Of a DNA stretch of 64,000 nt, positions 44,963 through 57,643 are shown in pieces; positions within the stretch are counted from its first letter, which is position 1; each line of letters starts with the position of its first letter. The stretch lies in NCBI RefSeq assembly GCF_004193775.1, contig NC_041007.1, positions 29,910,850 through 29,974,849 of the forward strand, read 5' to 3'. Both the position numbers and the translations under genes were made by a program. The notes below the pieces were generated by a model, which saw only the letters and a list, made by a program, of their open reading frames with translations, was not told the origin of the DNA and made no database searches. The DNA comes from Glycine soja. Taxonomy: Eukaryota; Streptophyta; Magnoliopsida; Fabales; Fabaceae.

Positions 44963-47120
44963 GCCAGTGGGTGAGTCTAGTCCTAGTGGTTCCTAAAAAG
45001 ACAGGCCTCACAGCGATCATGAATGAAAAGGATGAGCTTATCCCCACAAGAGTGCAGAACAGCTGGCGAGTCTGCATTGATTATAGGAGGTTGAATCAGG
45101 TAACCATAAAAGATCATTTTCCCCTGCCTTTCATTGATCAAATGCTTGAGCGCTTGGCAGGTAAGTCTCATTACTGTTTTCTTGATGGTTTTTCTGGTTA
45201 TTTACAAATTCATATTGCTCCTGAGGATCAAGAAAAGACCACATTCACCTGTCCCTTTGGCACTTTTGCCTATAGAAGGATGCCCTTTGGCCTATGCAAC
45301 GCCCCTGGTGCCTTCCAGCGGTGTATGCTTAACATTTTCAGTGATTTTTTAGAGACTTGCATAGAGGTGTTTATGGATATTTTACTATTTATGGATCCTC
45401 TTTTGATGCATGTTTGGATAGTCTGGATAGAGTTCTTAATAGATGCATTGAAACTAACCTTGTGCTGAATTTTAAAAAATGTCACTTCATGGTAGAACAA
45501 GGTATAGTTTTAGGGCATATCATTTCCAGTAGGGGCATAGAGGTAGACCCTGCAAAAATAGATGTTATTTCATAATTGCCTTACCCTTCTTGCATGCGAC
45601 AGGTTCGTTCTTTTCTTGGTCATGCAGGGTTTTATAGGCGCTTTATCAAGGATTTTAGCAAAGTGGCCCTTCCACTATCCAATCTGCTGTAAAAAGAGGT
45701 GGAGTTTGATTTTGATGACCAATGCAAAGAGGCTTTTGATTGCCTCAAGCGTGCAGTGACTACCACCCCTATCATTCAGGCACCTGATTGGACGGCCCCA
45801 TTTGAGCTAATGTGTGATGCATCCGATTACGCATTGGGGGCTGTCCTTGCTCAAAAGATTGATAAACTGCCTCGGGTGATCTACTACGCTTCTAGAACTT
45901 TGGATGTTGCTCAATAAAATTACACTACCATAGAGAAGGAGCTATTAGCGATAGTTTTTGCTCTTGAAAAATTTCGTTCATATTTGCTTGGTACTCGTGT
46001 TATTGTTTATACTGACCATGCAGCTCTAAAGTAACTATTGAATAAGGCTGAATCAAAGCCTAGATTGATCAGGTGGATGCTTTGGCTCCAAGAGTTTGAT
46101 TTGGAGATCCGTGATCGGAGCGGTGAACAGAACCTCGTGGCTGACCATCTGAGTAGGATTGAGTGTGTGTCTGAGGACTCACCCATTCGGGATGATTTTC
46201 CGGATGACCATTTGTACATTCTGTATAGTATTTCTGATTCCTTCCCCACTCCCTAGTTTGCTAATATTGTGAATTATTTGGTTGCTTATGTTTTTCCTCC
46301 CTTAGCATCTAAAGCTCAAAATGATAAAATTAAGAGCGATGCTAAGCATTATATTTGGGATGACCCTTATTTGTGAAAGTTGTGTAGTGACCAGGTTATT
46401 AGGAGATGCATTCCAGACCACGAGATTGACTCGGTCCTGCAATTCTGTCATTCTTCCGCACCAGGTGGCCATCTTGGCATACAAAGGATAGCTCGCAAGG
46501 TGCTTGACTGCTATTTCTATTAGCCCACCATCTTCAGGGATGCGTGGAGAATCTGTAGTACTTGTGAGCCTTGTCAGAGAGCAGGCGGCTCAACTTCATG
46601 GAGACGGCAAATGCCTCAACAACCCATGTTATTCTGTGAGGTGTTTGATGTTTAGGGTATAGATTTTATGGGGCCTTTCCCTGTCTTTTTTGGTTTTGTT
46701 TATATTCTCCTTGCTGTTGATTATGTTTCAAAATAGATGGAAGCCAAACCCACTAGAACTAACGATGCTAAGGTCATTGTGGATTTTGTTAGATCTAATC
46801 TATTTTGCAGGTTTGGAGTCCCTAGAGCCATCGTTAGTGATCAAGGCACCCATTTTTGTAACAGATCCATGTATGCCTTGCTCAAAAAGTATGGGGTCGT
46901 GCACAAAATTTCCATACCATACCACCCCCAAACTAATGGGCAGACTGAGATTTCAAACAGGGAGATAAAAAGGATCTTGGAGAAGATTGTGCAGTCGAAC
47001 AAAAAGGATTGGAGCACCAGGGTAGATGATGCTCTTTGGGCGTATAGGACTGCCTACAAAGCACCAATAGGAATGTCTCCTTATCGGGTTGTCTTTGGCA
47101 AGGCATGTCATCTTCCTGTA
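44963..47120 (+). pseudogene. Athila pol (RT-RNase H-integrase, 5' part), degenerate
   Basis: RT begins abruptly at WVSLVLVVPKKTGL, fused to gag; the protease and gag-pol linker are deleted. RT has WRVCIDYRRLNQVTIKDHFP and then a 2-3 bp loss at the catalytic FMDD (VFMDI, about 45374-45384), which shifts the frame. The new frame continues to 47120 with at least nine stops (45573, 45690, 45915, 46032, 46254, 46374, 46518, 46653 and 46734). RNase H has CDASDYALGAVLAQ and YTDHAALK. The integrase finger is HSSAPGGHLGIQRIARKV..CSTCEPCQ, with DDE residues in [17 protein letters not shown] and TNGQTEISN. It breaks at GKACHLPV where A3 inserts. Confidence 0.85.
47116..47120 (+). repeat. Target-site duplication CTGTA, left of A3
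   Basis: CTGTA precedes the LTR start TGATGTAAGC at 47121. The same bases follow the element at 54242-54246, where the Athila integrase frame resumes with EIEHKAYW. Confidence 0.95.
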
Positions 47121-48109
47121 TGATGTAAGCTCCATTGGAGCTTGCAAGCCTAGGATCTTCTTCATCAATGTATTCCTTTGCTTCTTGGAAGATGAATGGC
47201 AGCGGAATGGAGAAGGAAGAGAGAGAGGAGATGCCACTTCAAGGAGAAGATGAGTCTAGAAGAAGCTCACCACCATAGAAGGCCATGGATAAGAGCTTGG
47301 AGGAAGAAAGAGATGAATGAAGGGAGAGGAAGAGAAGAGCACGAAATTTTGTGCTCTAAAAGAGCTCTGAAATCTGAAGTTTAACTTTCAAATGATCTAA
47401 GTTGAAAAAAATGAACACACATGACCTCTATTTATAGCCTAAGTGTCACAGAAAATTGGAGGCAAATTTGAATTTCAATTCAAATTTCACTTGAATTTGA
47501 AATTGAATTTGTGGAGCCAAACTTTGGAGCCAAAATTTCACTAATTATGATTAGTGAATTTTATTTATGGTTCTACCAACTAATCTAAGATCAATTTCAA
47601 GATTCTCCACTAAGTGTGCTTAGGTGTCATGAGACATGTAAAGCATGAAGGACAAGCACAAAGTGTGACTATATGATGTGGCAATGGAGTGTAGTAAGCA
47701 AATGCTCACCTCCCCCTCTAAAATTTAATTGGATTGGGCTTCTACCAATTCAATTAAACTTATTTCTAACCACACACATCAAATATTCACCTAGTGCATG
47801 TGAAATTACAAAACTGCCCTTAATACAAAAACTAGTCTAGGTGCCCTAAAATACAAGGGCTGAAAAATCCTATATTTCTATGGTACCCAACCTATATTAT
47901 GGATCCCTAAATACAAGGACCAAATATAATGACATCCTAGTCTAATATGTACAAAGATAATTGGACCCAACCTTGGCCCATGGGCTCAGAAATCTACCCT
48001 GAGGTTCATGAGAACCCTAGGGCCTTCTTCAGCAGCTCTAGCCCAATCCTCTTGGAACCTTTTGCTCATGGTTCTAGTGACTAGTCCCTTCCTAGGGAGG
48101 ATTGCATCA
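47121..48109 (-). repeat. A3 3' LTR
   Basis: The 989-bp LTR has TGATG...GCATCA ends. It includes a short duplication (AATTTGAATTTCAATTCAAATTTC) relative to A1. The gag-pol end (47986) lies inside it. Confidence 0.92.
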
Positions 48110-51100
48110 TTCCCTTCCCCTTGAAGAGGATTTGACCTCAAATCTGTTAGTTCCTCTTCCTCAATATCAGCTCCAGCTGCAAAAGGAATTAAATCAGAAA
48201 TGTTAAAAGTGGTGTTGATTCCATACTCTTCTGGGAGGTCCAACCTAGAGGCATTGTCATTGATCCTCTCCAAAACCTGAAAAGGTCCATCCCCTCTAGG
48301 GCTAAGCTTGGATTTCCTTTTAGTATGGGATCTATCTTTCCTAAGATGGAGCCAAACCCAGTCACCCTCATTAAGAACTAGCTATTTTCTTCCTCTATTG
48401 CCTTTAGTTGAATACACCTTTGTTTGGTTCTCTATTTGGTTCTTAACCCTCTCATGTAACTTCTTTACAAACTCTGACCTAGATTCCCCTTCTTTATGTA
48501 TAAAAGAATTGTCCAGTGGGAGGGGAATGAGGTCTAACAGTGTTAGAGGATTGAACCCATAGACAACCTCAAAAGGTGACTGCTTGGTGGTTCTATGAAC
48601 CCCCCTGTTGTAGGAAAATTCTACATGAGGAAGATACTCATCCCAAGACTTATGGTTGCCTTTCAGAAGAGCCCTTAAAAGGGTGGATAAGGACCTATTC
48701 ACTACCTCTGTTTGCCCATCAGTTTGTGGATGACAAGTAGTAGAGAAAAGAAGTTTAGTTCCTAGCTTAGCCCATAAGGTTTTCCAGAAGTGGCTAAGGA
48801 ACTTAGCATCTCTATCTGACACAATGGTCCTAGGAAAACCATGGAGTCTCACAACTTCCCTGAAAAAGAGTTTTGAGATGCGGGAAGCATCGTCCACCTT
48901 GTGGCATGGTATAAAGTGTGCCATCTTGCTAAACCTATCCACCACCACAAAGATAGAGTCTACACCTCTTTGGTTCTAGGAAGCCCAAGGACAAAGTCCA
49001 TACTAATGTGTACCCAAGGTGCAAAGGGGATGGGTAAGGGTGTGTATAGTCCATGAGGCATCACCCTAGACTTGGCTTGTAAGCAAGCCACACACATAGT
49101 GCAATGCTTATTGACATCTTTCTTCATATGGGGCCAATAAAACTTTTCTTTGGGCACCAAAAACACTGGCACAACACATGGGCTTAGGCTCTCTTGGACC
49201 CAACCCTTCTCCAACAATTCTTTAACCTGAGACTCTATCTCCTCAGTCTCCTGAGGGTTAGTCCTATAGGCTGGCCTATTATGAAGTGTTGCTTCTAGGA
49301 CTAAATCTATTTGGTGTTCTATTCCTCTTAAAGGAGGTAGCCCAGGGGGTATCTCTTTGGGAAATATATCACCAAATTCATGTAAAGTTCTTGGACCTTT
49401 GGGGCTAAGGTCTCAAATGTAGGAATTGAGGCAGTGCTAAGGAATGTTTCCCTTGATAGGAGAAGGTAGAAAGATTGTTTAAGAAGGAGTGCTCTTTTAA
49501 TATCACCTTTTGTTGCAAAATGATTTTCCTTCTTAACAATCTTCTTGGAGGAATCCTTTTCCTTTTTTTCCTTCCCCTTGGCCTTTGAAGACAAGGCCTT
49601 ACTATCCTTCTTTTTCTTTTGTTTTTCTAGTTTTTCTTCCTCATCTCTCTTATCTTTCATAGTTAGTTGATCTTTGGCCACCTATGAAGGTGTTTGAGGA
49701 TGCAACACAAATTTAGTGCCAAGATGGGTGAGGGTAATCTCATTAGTTAGGCCATTGTAAATGATCTTCCTATCAAATTGCCATGGCCTTCCTAAAAGAA
49801 TATGTCGTGCCTCTATGGGAACTATATCACAATTAACTTCATCCTTATATGTCCCAATGGAGAAAGGTACCTTCACTTGTTGGTTAACTATCATTTCCCC
49901 TTGCTCATTGAGCCATTGAAGTTTATAAGGTTTTGGGTGGGGAATGATAGTGAGGTTCAACTTGGAAACTAATCTTGTGCTACAACAATTGCAATAAGAC
50001 CCACTATCCAGAATGAGAGAACAAGTTTTATATAAAATTTTGAATCTTGTATGAAAGATGTTCTCTCTTTGGGATTGAGATAGATCACAAGATTGACCTC
50101 CAAGAAGCCTTCTAACCATTAAGAGGTCACCTTCTTCATGGGGGTAGACTTCTTCACTAGACTCTTCACCCCTTACTTCATCTTCACTTCCACTAGAGGA
50201 AGGGCGAGAAGTAGTCTCTTCTTGACTACTATAAATGTCTTGACCCCTCATGATCATGGTTTTCTTTGTGGGGCATTCAGAGGCAATGTGACCTCTCCCA
50301 AGACATTTAAAGCATTTAATGTTGCTAGTCCTTTCTTGGGAACTAGTCTTAGGGGTGTATTTCTCTATGGTCTTACCCTTATCTTCCATGGGTTTTGAAG
50401 GTGCAGCCCCCAAAATTCCATGGGCTTGGTCCTTCCTTGGATAAGAATGAGAGGCATAAGATTTTGAAGAAGGCTTTATTTTAAGTTGTTGCTCCACTCT
50501 TATACAAAGTTGGACTAGCTCATCTAGGTCCCTATATGGAAGGAGTTCAACCTTGTCCCTCACTTCTATATTAAGCCCACTAAGGAACCTAGCTATGCTT
50601 GTTCTTTCCTCCTCCCTAAGTCCAGCTCTTAAAAGGAGTAGTTCCATTTGTTGTCTATATTCTTCAACACTCATACTCCCTTATCTAAGCCTTTGGAGCT
50701 TGTCCATAAGCTCCCTTTCATAGTAGGAGGGAATGTGCCTCTTCCTAAGGGCACTCTTAAGATCATTCCAATACTCTACGAGAGGATCCCCATGAATCCT
50801 TCGTTCCCTAACAAGGGAAGTCCACCAATAGAGGGCATACCCTTGAAAGCTAAGGGTAGCCAATGGAACTTTTCTCTCTTCGCTAATATGATGGCAAGCA
50901 AAGAGTTGTTCAACCTTCATTTCCCAATCTAAGTAGGCCTCAACATTATCTTTTCCATGGAAATATGGGAAGCTAATGTTAACCTCTTGAGGCCTTCTAT
51001 CCTTTTCTCTTCTTTGGGAGTGATGTTTAGTATGTGAACTATGGCGCCCTCTATAATAGTCGCTAAGTTCTTCACTTAAACTCTTGCAAGAGTCATGACT

Positions 51101-51336
51101 ACTATAGGAGGCATGTTTTTCTCTTTTCATTTCTTTCACTATTTTTCTTCTTTCTTCCTCTCTTATTTTCTCTCTTTCATCTTGACTTATTTCTTCCACT
51201 CTTTTTTTACCTTTTTCTTTTCTCTCTTGTTTTTATTTCCACAACTTAAGGGATCTCAACTCATCTAATATCTTATACAAGGGGTCCTTAGAGTAGAACC
51301 CTCACCATTAACACTGGATGAAGAATGAAGACTCAT
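47986..51336 (-). pseudogene. A3 gag-pol, deleted and frameshifted
   Basis: The start at 51336 is equivalent to A1 9625. A 1-bp loss near 51291 and a stop in the Lys-rich region follow. Gag is then readable (51199-50681) to a TAA replacing CAA after DKLQRLR, and readable again from 50674 through [14 protein letters not shown] and protease ILDSGS to 49682. A TAG follows at the SQVAKDQ position. A 1-bp loss lies at about 49384. RT begins ([17 protein letters not shown]) but jumps directly to the integrase finger ([16 protein letters not shown]) near 49148-49155. A 1-bp loss near 48972 precedes the integrase core ([19 protein letters not shown]), and a stop at about 48382 precedes the C-terminus. 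No intact enzyme remains. Confidence 0.88.
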
Positions 51337-53243
51337 GTTGGTTCCTAAGCTATGGTTCTTTCTTGTTGGGGGTTTGAAAACAAAAGGTAAAAGAAACTAT
51401 GGTTGAAACTAGCCAAAATAAACACTAAAAGAGGTGTGAAAGACAAGGTAAAAACTAATTGGTAAAAGGCAAGCTATCTAGGGGGTTTGACAATGGAGGG
51501 TAAGGGAAATAAGCTATGAAAGTAAGCAAGAAATTAAAGTGTAAGAAATGCAAACTAGGCGGATCCAAAGAGTGTTTGGATGACCTCAATTAAGGTTCCC
51601 AACAAAACACTCACTATCCTAAGGGAAAATTGCCTAAAATTATTACACACAAATGGAAGTAGGGTGACCTATTGGAGGCTCCCAACTTACTTCCATTGAA
51701 AGGCCTTTTAGTTACAAAATTTGAAAGCAAAGCAAATTGCCAATTACAACATTACAAAAAAAAAGTCCTCAATTGTGGTGGCTATTCTCTCTTTGGTGTT
51801 TCACTCAATTTGGAGTGCTTCTTAGTCCAATAGCTCTTAAGGTGGTTGGCCCCTTGCTTCTTGACTCAAATTCTTCAAGGTATGGCACCAATCCTCCTTT
51901 CCAATTCTTTATATGGCAACTCACAAGCAAGGAAACAAAGAGACAAGCAATAACCAAAGACCAAAAAAAAATTTGAAATGAAAGCTAAACCAATAGATTT
52001 TTAACAAGACAAATTTTGAAGGATTATTAAACAATTAAAGCAATGAAAAGCACACAAAAGCAAGCTAGGACTCAAAGAGAAACCTAGAATGGCTCTAGAG
52101 TAGAGTAAAAAAACTAAAAAAAATAGACTCAAGAAACCTCTTGTTTTGGCACTTGTTTTCACAATAATTTTCAATTGAAATTTCAGAACTAGGATTGGTA
52201 TAAAATAGGCACCAATTATAGAACAAATTTTAAGTCAAAACAACAAGCACACTTCCCTTTCACTTTTTTTTCCTGGACACTGATTTTTTGCCAACTTGTG
52301 TGATTTTTCTTATTTTTTCCTTTAATTCAAATCGCTTGGTTCTTTTTTCATAATTTTGGTCCAGATGTCTAGAAAATTCAGTAAAAATTTCAGCTCATAA
52401 AACATAGTTACAAATTCCCAGTAATTTATACAAGTTCATATGTTCAAGCTGCCAGCACCAGCGATCTCAACCTAGAAATCAAGAGTAGTGTTTATGTTGC
52501 TTAAGGCTTGGATAGCTACAATTTGTGTTTGCTTATGCTCAATTATCTTGAATAACACAATTCAAGAGAGCTTAAGACTTATTTTGATTCACAAATCCAG
52601 CCACAACTTAGCAGCACAACTCAACTTCATCATAGGCATCATGTAGGAAACTTAGAAAACAAAAAAAGAGTTCAACAACAAGACTACTTCTAGGAATTGA
52701 TTTAGGACATGTTATGAACTAAATAACATGTATGAATTAGACTCAAAATTCAAAAGATAGGCTAAGAATGACAAGAATACATGAACAAATTTATCTAGAA
52801 TTCAATCAACAAAATAAAAATTCAACATAAACTTAGAACATAATGTGACAATTACTATGACTAAACATGGCTCTAAGACAACATGGATTAAGTGATTTAC
52901 ACTTAGATTTTTGTGTCTTTTTTTCTAATCAATATTTTGGAATAAAATTTAGATCTAAAGGTTCAGCACTAGAATATTATGAATGAAAAATGATAGAGCC
53001 AAAAATCAACACAAAAACATGATTCAAGAGTAGATCTATAAAATTTGAACCATAGAAATGCAAGAACAGGTGTAGATATAAGATTTAATCGGTTTATTTT
53101 TTTTTTTGAATCTACTCTAAACAGCATCAAACCACAAGACAATGGAGGATATACATGGAGAATAAGATGAAGAGCAAGGAATTAAAGAGAATTCATCGAA
53201 CAAAAAGATAGAGGAAGCAAAAGAACATTACCTAGATGAAGAT
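51337..53243 (-). other. A3 leader, noncoding
   Basis: Colinear with the A1 leader (9626-11528) with many substitutions and small indels. No frame is supported. Confidence 0.8.
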
Positions 53244-53256
53244 GCTCTTGATACCA
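53244..53256 (-). promoter_or_regulatory. A3 primer-binding site
   Basis: TGGTATCAAGAGC on the minus strand, two bases inside the 5' LTR. It is identical to A1. Confidence 0.85.
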
Positions 53257-53258
53257 CA

Positions 53259-54241
53259 TGATGTAAGCTCCATTGGAGCTTGTAGGCCTAGGATCTTCTT
53301 CATCAATGGATTCCTTTGCTTCTTGGAAGATGAATGGCAGCGGAATGGAGAAGGAAGAAAGAGAGGAGATGCCACTTCAAGGAGAAGATGAGTCTAGAAG
53401 AAGCTCACCACCATAGGAGGCCATGGATAAGAGCTTGGAGGAAGAAGGAGATGAATGAAGGGAGAGGAAGAGAAGAGCACGAAATTTTGTGCTCTAAAAG
53501 AGCTCTGAAATCTCAAGTTTAATTTTCAAATGATTAAAGTTGAAAAAAATGCACACACATGACCTCTATCTATAGCCTAAGTGTCACACAAAATTGGAGG
53601 GAAATTTGAATTTCAATTCAAATTTCACTTGAATTTGAAGTTGAATTTGTGGAGCCAAACTTTGGAGCCAAAATTTCACTAATTATGATTAGTGAATTTT
53701 ATTTATAGTTCAGCCAACTAATCCAAGATCAATTTCAAGATTCTCCACTAAGTGTGCTTAGGTGTCATGAGGCATGTAAAGCATGAAGGACAAGCACAAA
53801 GTGTGACTATATGATGTGGCAATGGAGTGTAGTAAGTAAATGCTCACCTCCCCCTCTAAAATTGGATTGGGCTTCTACCAATTCAATTAAACTTATTTCT
53901 AATCACACACATCAAATATTCACCTAGTGCATGTGAAATTACAAAAATGCTCATAATACAAAAACTAGTCTAGGTGCCCTAAAATACAAGGGCTGAAAAA
54001 TCCTATATTTCTAGGGTACCCTACCTATATTATGGAGCCCTAATACAAGGACCAAATATAATGGCATCCTAGTCTAATATGTACAAAGATAATTGGACCC
54101 AACCTTGGCCCATGGGCTCAGAAATCTACCCTGAGGTTCATGAGAACCATAGGGCCTTCTTCAGTAGCTCTAGCCCAATCCTCATGGAGTCTCTTTCTCA
54201 TGGCTCTAGTGACTAGTCCCTTCCTAGGGAGGATTGCATCA
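53259..54241 (-). repeat. A3 5' LTR
   Basis: The 983-bp partner of 47121-48109 has visible substitutions and small indels between the two, so A3 is older than A1. Confidence 0.92.
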
Positions 54242-54246
54242 CTGTA
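54242..54246 (+). repeat. Target-site duplication CTGTA, right of A3
   Basis: Copy of 47116-47120. Athila integrase coding continues directly from it. Confidence 0.95.
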
Positions 54247-54768
54247 GAGATAGAGCACAAAGCCTACTGGGTTGTAAAGACCTGCAAGTTCTCTATTGAT
54301 CAGGCTGGAGAGGAAAGGAAGTTGCAACTAAGTGAGCTATATGAGATCTGGTTAGAAGCCTATGAGAATTCCAAATTCTATAAGGGGAAGACCAAGAAGT
54401 TCCATGACAACTTGATAGCTAAGAATGACTTCGTGGTTGGACAGAAAGTTTTATTATATAACTCTAGGCTCGGACTCATGAGTGGTAAGTTGAGGTCAAA
54501 GTGGATTGGTCCTTTTGTGGTGACTATTGTTTTTCCTTATGGTACAGTTGAGATCAAAAGTGAATCCACAGATAAGAGCTTCAAGGTCAATGGACACCGG
54601 CTTAAACCATTCCTCACAAATCCCTGCTTAGTGGATGTAGTGGTGGAGGAGACCTCCTTACTTCACCCACTTCTCTTCCACCATGACTTAGGGAGTTTTC
54701 TTTTTCTGTCTCCTTCTTTACTTTTATTGCACACGTCCAAATTTATAGATTGTTTTGATTGTTCTTGA
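54242..54768 (+). pseudogene. Athila integrase C-terminal part
   Basis: It continues the frame broken at 47120: VEIEHKAYWVVKTCKFSIDQ, EERKLQLSELYEIWLEAYEN, then KKFHDNLIAKNDFVVGQKVL and GKLRSKWIGPFVVTIVFPYG. It ends FKVNGHRLKPFL and a stop at 54766-54768. This is the Athila integrase C-terminal beta-barrel region. No obvious stop lies within the conserved part. Confidence 0.85.
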
Positions 54769-54952
54769 TCTTATGATTGTGCTACATTGAGGACAATGTG
54801 TTGTTTAAGCGTGTGTGTGGGGGGGCGGGGAGATTGTTCTTATTGTTTCTTTAATTTTGTTGAGTATTCTAGTTTAATTTTATTAGGTTTTTCTAGGTTA
54901 ATTTTGTATTTTTGGTTTTATGTTTTGTGTACAACATTGCATGTTTCTCCAG
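54769..54952 (+). other. Athila 3' noncoding remnant
   Basis: T-rich sequence with GTGTGTGTGGGGGGGCGGGG near 54810-54830. An env-like ORF or 3' LTR would be expected further on. Instead the element is cut at about 54952 by an inverted Ogre fragment. Confidence 0.6.
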
Positions 54953-56975
54953 AATATCCTCGTTCGGAGTGAGGGTCGTCTTGTCATTTTGTTCTTCCAC
55001 CATCTTGGCCTTTCCCTTAACGTTTGCGGGTTATGTCGGCAGGTCGAGGGGTGCAAACACACGATCGCTGCGGGTCACACCACTCAGCCCCGTGATATTG
55101 GTTACCTTGGCCGACAACGAGCTGATGTCGGTGGCTTCTTCTTTCCTTTCACTCGGAGGTGCATACCTCTACGGGACTGTGTGGCTATTTTGGTATGGGA
55201 AAGGAACAGGTTTAGCTGGCGAGGGGTATCGGGGCTTTTGTGAAGCTGCGTCCTTGGTGAAGTATAACACCAACGGTTTAGGCCTTCCAAAACTTCTCTC
55301 ATCCGCGGACTGCATACATATATGCTGCTCTTCCCTCCCCTCATCCCTGACTTCCAGTCGGCCTTGATCTATCATTCGTTGCAACAATTCCTTCACTGCT
55401 AAACATGTTTCCATGTTATGTAGCTCGTCGGGATGCAACAAACAAAAATCCTCTTCACGCCCACCGTGGGGAATTACACCTCCCTTTTTTAGGGCCTCAA
55501 AGATAAACCTCCTAGGGGTTGCCACATCCTTTAAAGGCTTAGACCTGCATGGCCTATCTGACTCAATGGCATTAACCGCTCCCCCTCCATGATTGGCGAG
55601 CGGGTTGGTTTTCATGTTGGGCCGATCCTCTTGAAATGTCAGCCATCCGACGTCTATCAAATGTTGGACCTTGTATTTAAGGGCCAGGCATTTTTCGATG
55701 GAACGACCTAGGATATTCCCATGGTACGTGCAAGTTGCGTTAGGATCATACCACTTTGGGAAAGGGGGTTGGTAGATCTTCCCGGGTGTTATCACGACCA
55801 TTTGGTTGGCGATGAGGGATGGCAAGAGGTCTTCGTACGTCATTGGGAGTGGGGTGAATTCTGGAATTGGCCTCGGGGGAAAGTTCCTCATCGCGTTGGA
55901 ACCGGCGCCAAAGTGGGAATTGCCGGCCGGGCGAGTCGTGGTTGGAGCCAGAGCTTGGGGGGCCTCGCTCTGGATGGGGGCGAGTGCCTTAGGCTGTGCA
56001 GGTGCTGAATTGGAGGAGTTCCCAGCGCGAGCTGAAAAGTTTGGATGATGTTGCGCGTACTGATGCGTACCATGAGAGGTCTGCAGGGGCTTGACCCATG
56101 CGGGCGCCGAAGTAACGGCATGGCTATCTCCTTCCTTCCTTTTTGCCCCAGTTGCTCCGACTCTTATAGCATTGGTACTTGTGGAGGAAACGTAATCGAA
56201 CTTCCCTCTTTTCAACCCTACTTCAATTCTTTCCCCGACGAATACCAAGTCCACGAAGTTGGTAGGCATGTAGCCTACCAACTTCTCATAGTAAAACACT
56301 GGCAAGGTGTCTACCATCATGGTAATCATCTCCCTTTCGACAATGGGAGGGGCCACTTTTGCCGCCAGGTCTCTCCACCACTGTGCGTATTCTTTAAAGG
56401 TCTCACCTTCCTTCTTAAACATATTCTGTAGCTGAGTGCGATCGGGAGCCATATCGGAATTATACTGATATTGCCTTAGGAAAGCAGTAATCAGGTCCTT
56501 CCAAGTACGGATTTGGGAAGCTTCCAGATTAGTGTACTGAACAATCGTGGCTCCAGCCAAGCTATCTTGGAAAAAGTTTATTAACAACTTTTCATCCCTA
56601 GAGTATGCCCCCATCTTGCGACAATACATCTTGAGATGGTGCTGAGGACAAGTCGTCCCTTTATACTTGTCAGAATCAGGCACTTTGAATTTTGTGGGGA
56701 TGATGACATCCGGTACCAAGCAAAGATCCATCATGTCTGTGAACGGATGGTCGCCAAAGCCTTCAACAACCCTCAATCTCTCCTTGAGGAGATCGAGTTT
56801 CCTTCTTTCTTCGGCCGCTGGGGGTGGTCCTTCTGTGGACAAGAATATTGGTTGTGCTGTGAGGTTGGGTTGAGGCAATGTGTTGGGTGTCGGCCCCTTG
56901 ACGGGGATCGGGGGGTAGAACTCGACATCCCCTTGGGCATACTATTGATGATCTTCGCGGACCTCGTCGGGCTGT
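54953..56975 (-). mobile_element. Inverted Ogre fragment (gag to protease linker)
   Basis: On the minus strand it is colinear with 25150-27205 of the main Ogre element. It starts at the GACGAGGTCCGCGAAGATC region and ends near CTCCGAACGAGGATATT. Both ends are cut by other elements, with no LTR and no target duplication. Confidence 0.82.
55169..56878 (-). pseudogene. Ogre gag fragment, 569 uninterrupted codons
   Basis: The open frame covers MPQPNLTAQPIFLSTEG, the Gag core (KVPDSDKYKGTTCPQHHLKM, INFFQDSLAGATIVQYTNLE, QYQYNSDMAPDRTQLQNMFK), a Pro/Ala linker, and the two knuckle-like motifs (CTYHGNILGRSIEKC; CLLHPDELHNMETC). It ends near FPYQNSHTVP where the frame shifts. The coiled-coil N-terminus of gag is missing, so it is partial. 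It is better preserved than the main Ogre gag, and it helps locate the lesions there. Confidence 0.82.
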
Positions 56976-57535
56976 TGATATGAACCCACATGGCACAAGG
57001 GCTGACTTAGGATCGTCTAGGATTAAACCTTGATGGAAAATGCGGAAATTGATTAAGGAAATGATGGAAAATAAGGTGGCTAATTTCGTGGGTCTTAATA
57101 AGGTGGTTCTTGGCATAAAATGGATGAATGGGATGGTAAAACGTAGGTTAAGTGGTGGCTGGACAGAAATATAGAAATGGTAATAACTGAAGCTACAGGG
57201 CTCCAAATGAGGTGATTCCAAAACGAGGTGAAAGGTCTCGTTTTGAAATTCAATTTAGGCTCAAGAATCACTTAATTTGAGTGCGTAAAATGGGAGTTAT
57301 TGCCACAAGATAATTCTGGGCAGAGGTGGATTTTCTGGAATTGTGGTTTGAAAGAACAAGGGTGATGATGATAGGAAGGAAAGAATCGCTCTTTCCTGCG
57401 AAGGCAACACACAAAGGTTGTGAAAGTCCTTTGATACAGCCAAAATCTTAAGGGGAATTGTTGAATTGTTCTTTGTTGTGGCCATAATCTCTTGAATTGC
57501 CTAAGAACTCAAGGGGAATTAGAGTGGTAAAAGGC
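56976..57535 (-). repeat. Inverted LTR fragment of the element C family
   Basis: On the minus strand it ends GGGTTCATATCA at 56976, a plausible LTR terminus (TGAT...ATCA). The stretch 57218-57450 is the reverse complement of 62688-62913 in the 3' LTR of element C, with few differences (for example GGACTTTCACAACCTTTGTG). Similarity weakens toward 57535. It is a piece of another C-family LTR in opposite orientation, abutting the C leader. Confidence 0.75.
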
Positions 57536-57643
57536 AAGAGTGTTTCATTAGAGAAAAGCCATAATTGTGTGATACACTTGAGTGGGTGAGGTATTCAAAC
57601 AACAACTATAATTGTCTTGTTACGTTTGATTTGTTTGTTTGAG

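Larger units (their letters stand above)
47121..54241 (-). mobile_element. Element A3: older A-family copy with RT and RNase H deleted
   Basis: The 7,121-bp minus-strand element has LTRs 47121-48109 and 53259-54241, the same PBS and leader as A1, and perfect CTGTA duplications. A deletion of about 1.37 kb removes RT and RNase H. Several indels and stops affect the rest. It is clearly more diverged from A1 than A2 is. It could only have moved, if at all, with enzymes from other copies; the deletion may also post-date insertion. Confidence 0.92.
41641..54952 (+). mobile_element. Athila-type Ty3/gypsy element, 3'-truncated and split by A3
   Basis: It has a 5' LTR (41641-42749), an Asp-tRNA-type PBS, a leader, and a degenerate gag. 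RT, RNase H and integrase follow up to 47120. Element A3 comes next, then the integrase C-terminus (54242 onward). Gag (FLKAFSHSLEGVAKDWLYYL; EELVRQMTIQNMQFQQETRA) and integrase ([24 protein letters not shown]-type tail) are typical of the Athila clade, to which soybean Diaspora and Calypso belong. The protease and the 3' LTR are missing, and there is no env-like ORF. Confidence 0.85.

Noticed and set aside
54769..54952. Athila env-like ORF
   Set aside because: Only a T-rich noncoding remnant follows integrase before the break. No membrane or signal segments are coded.
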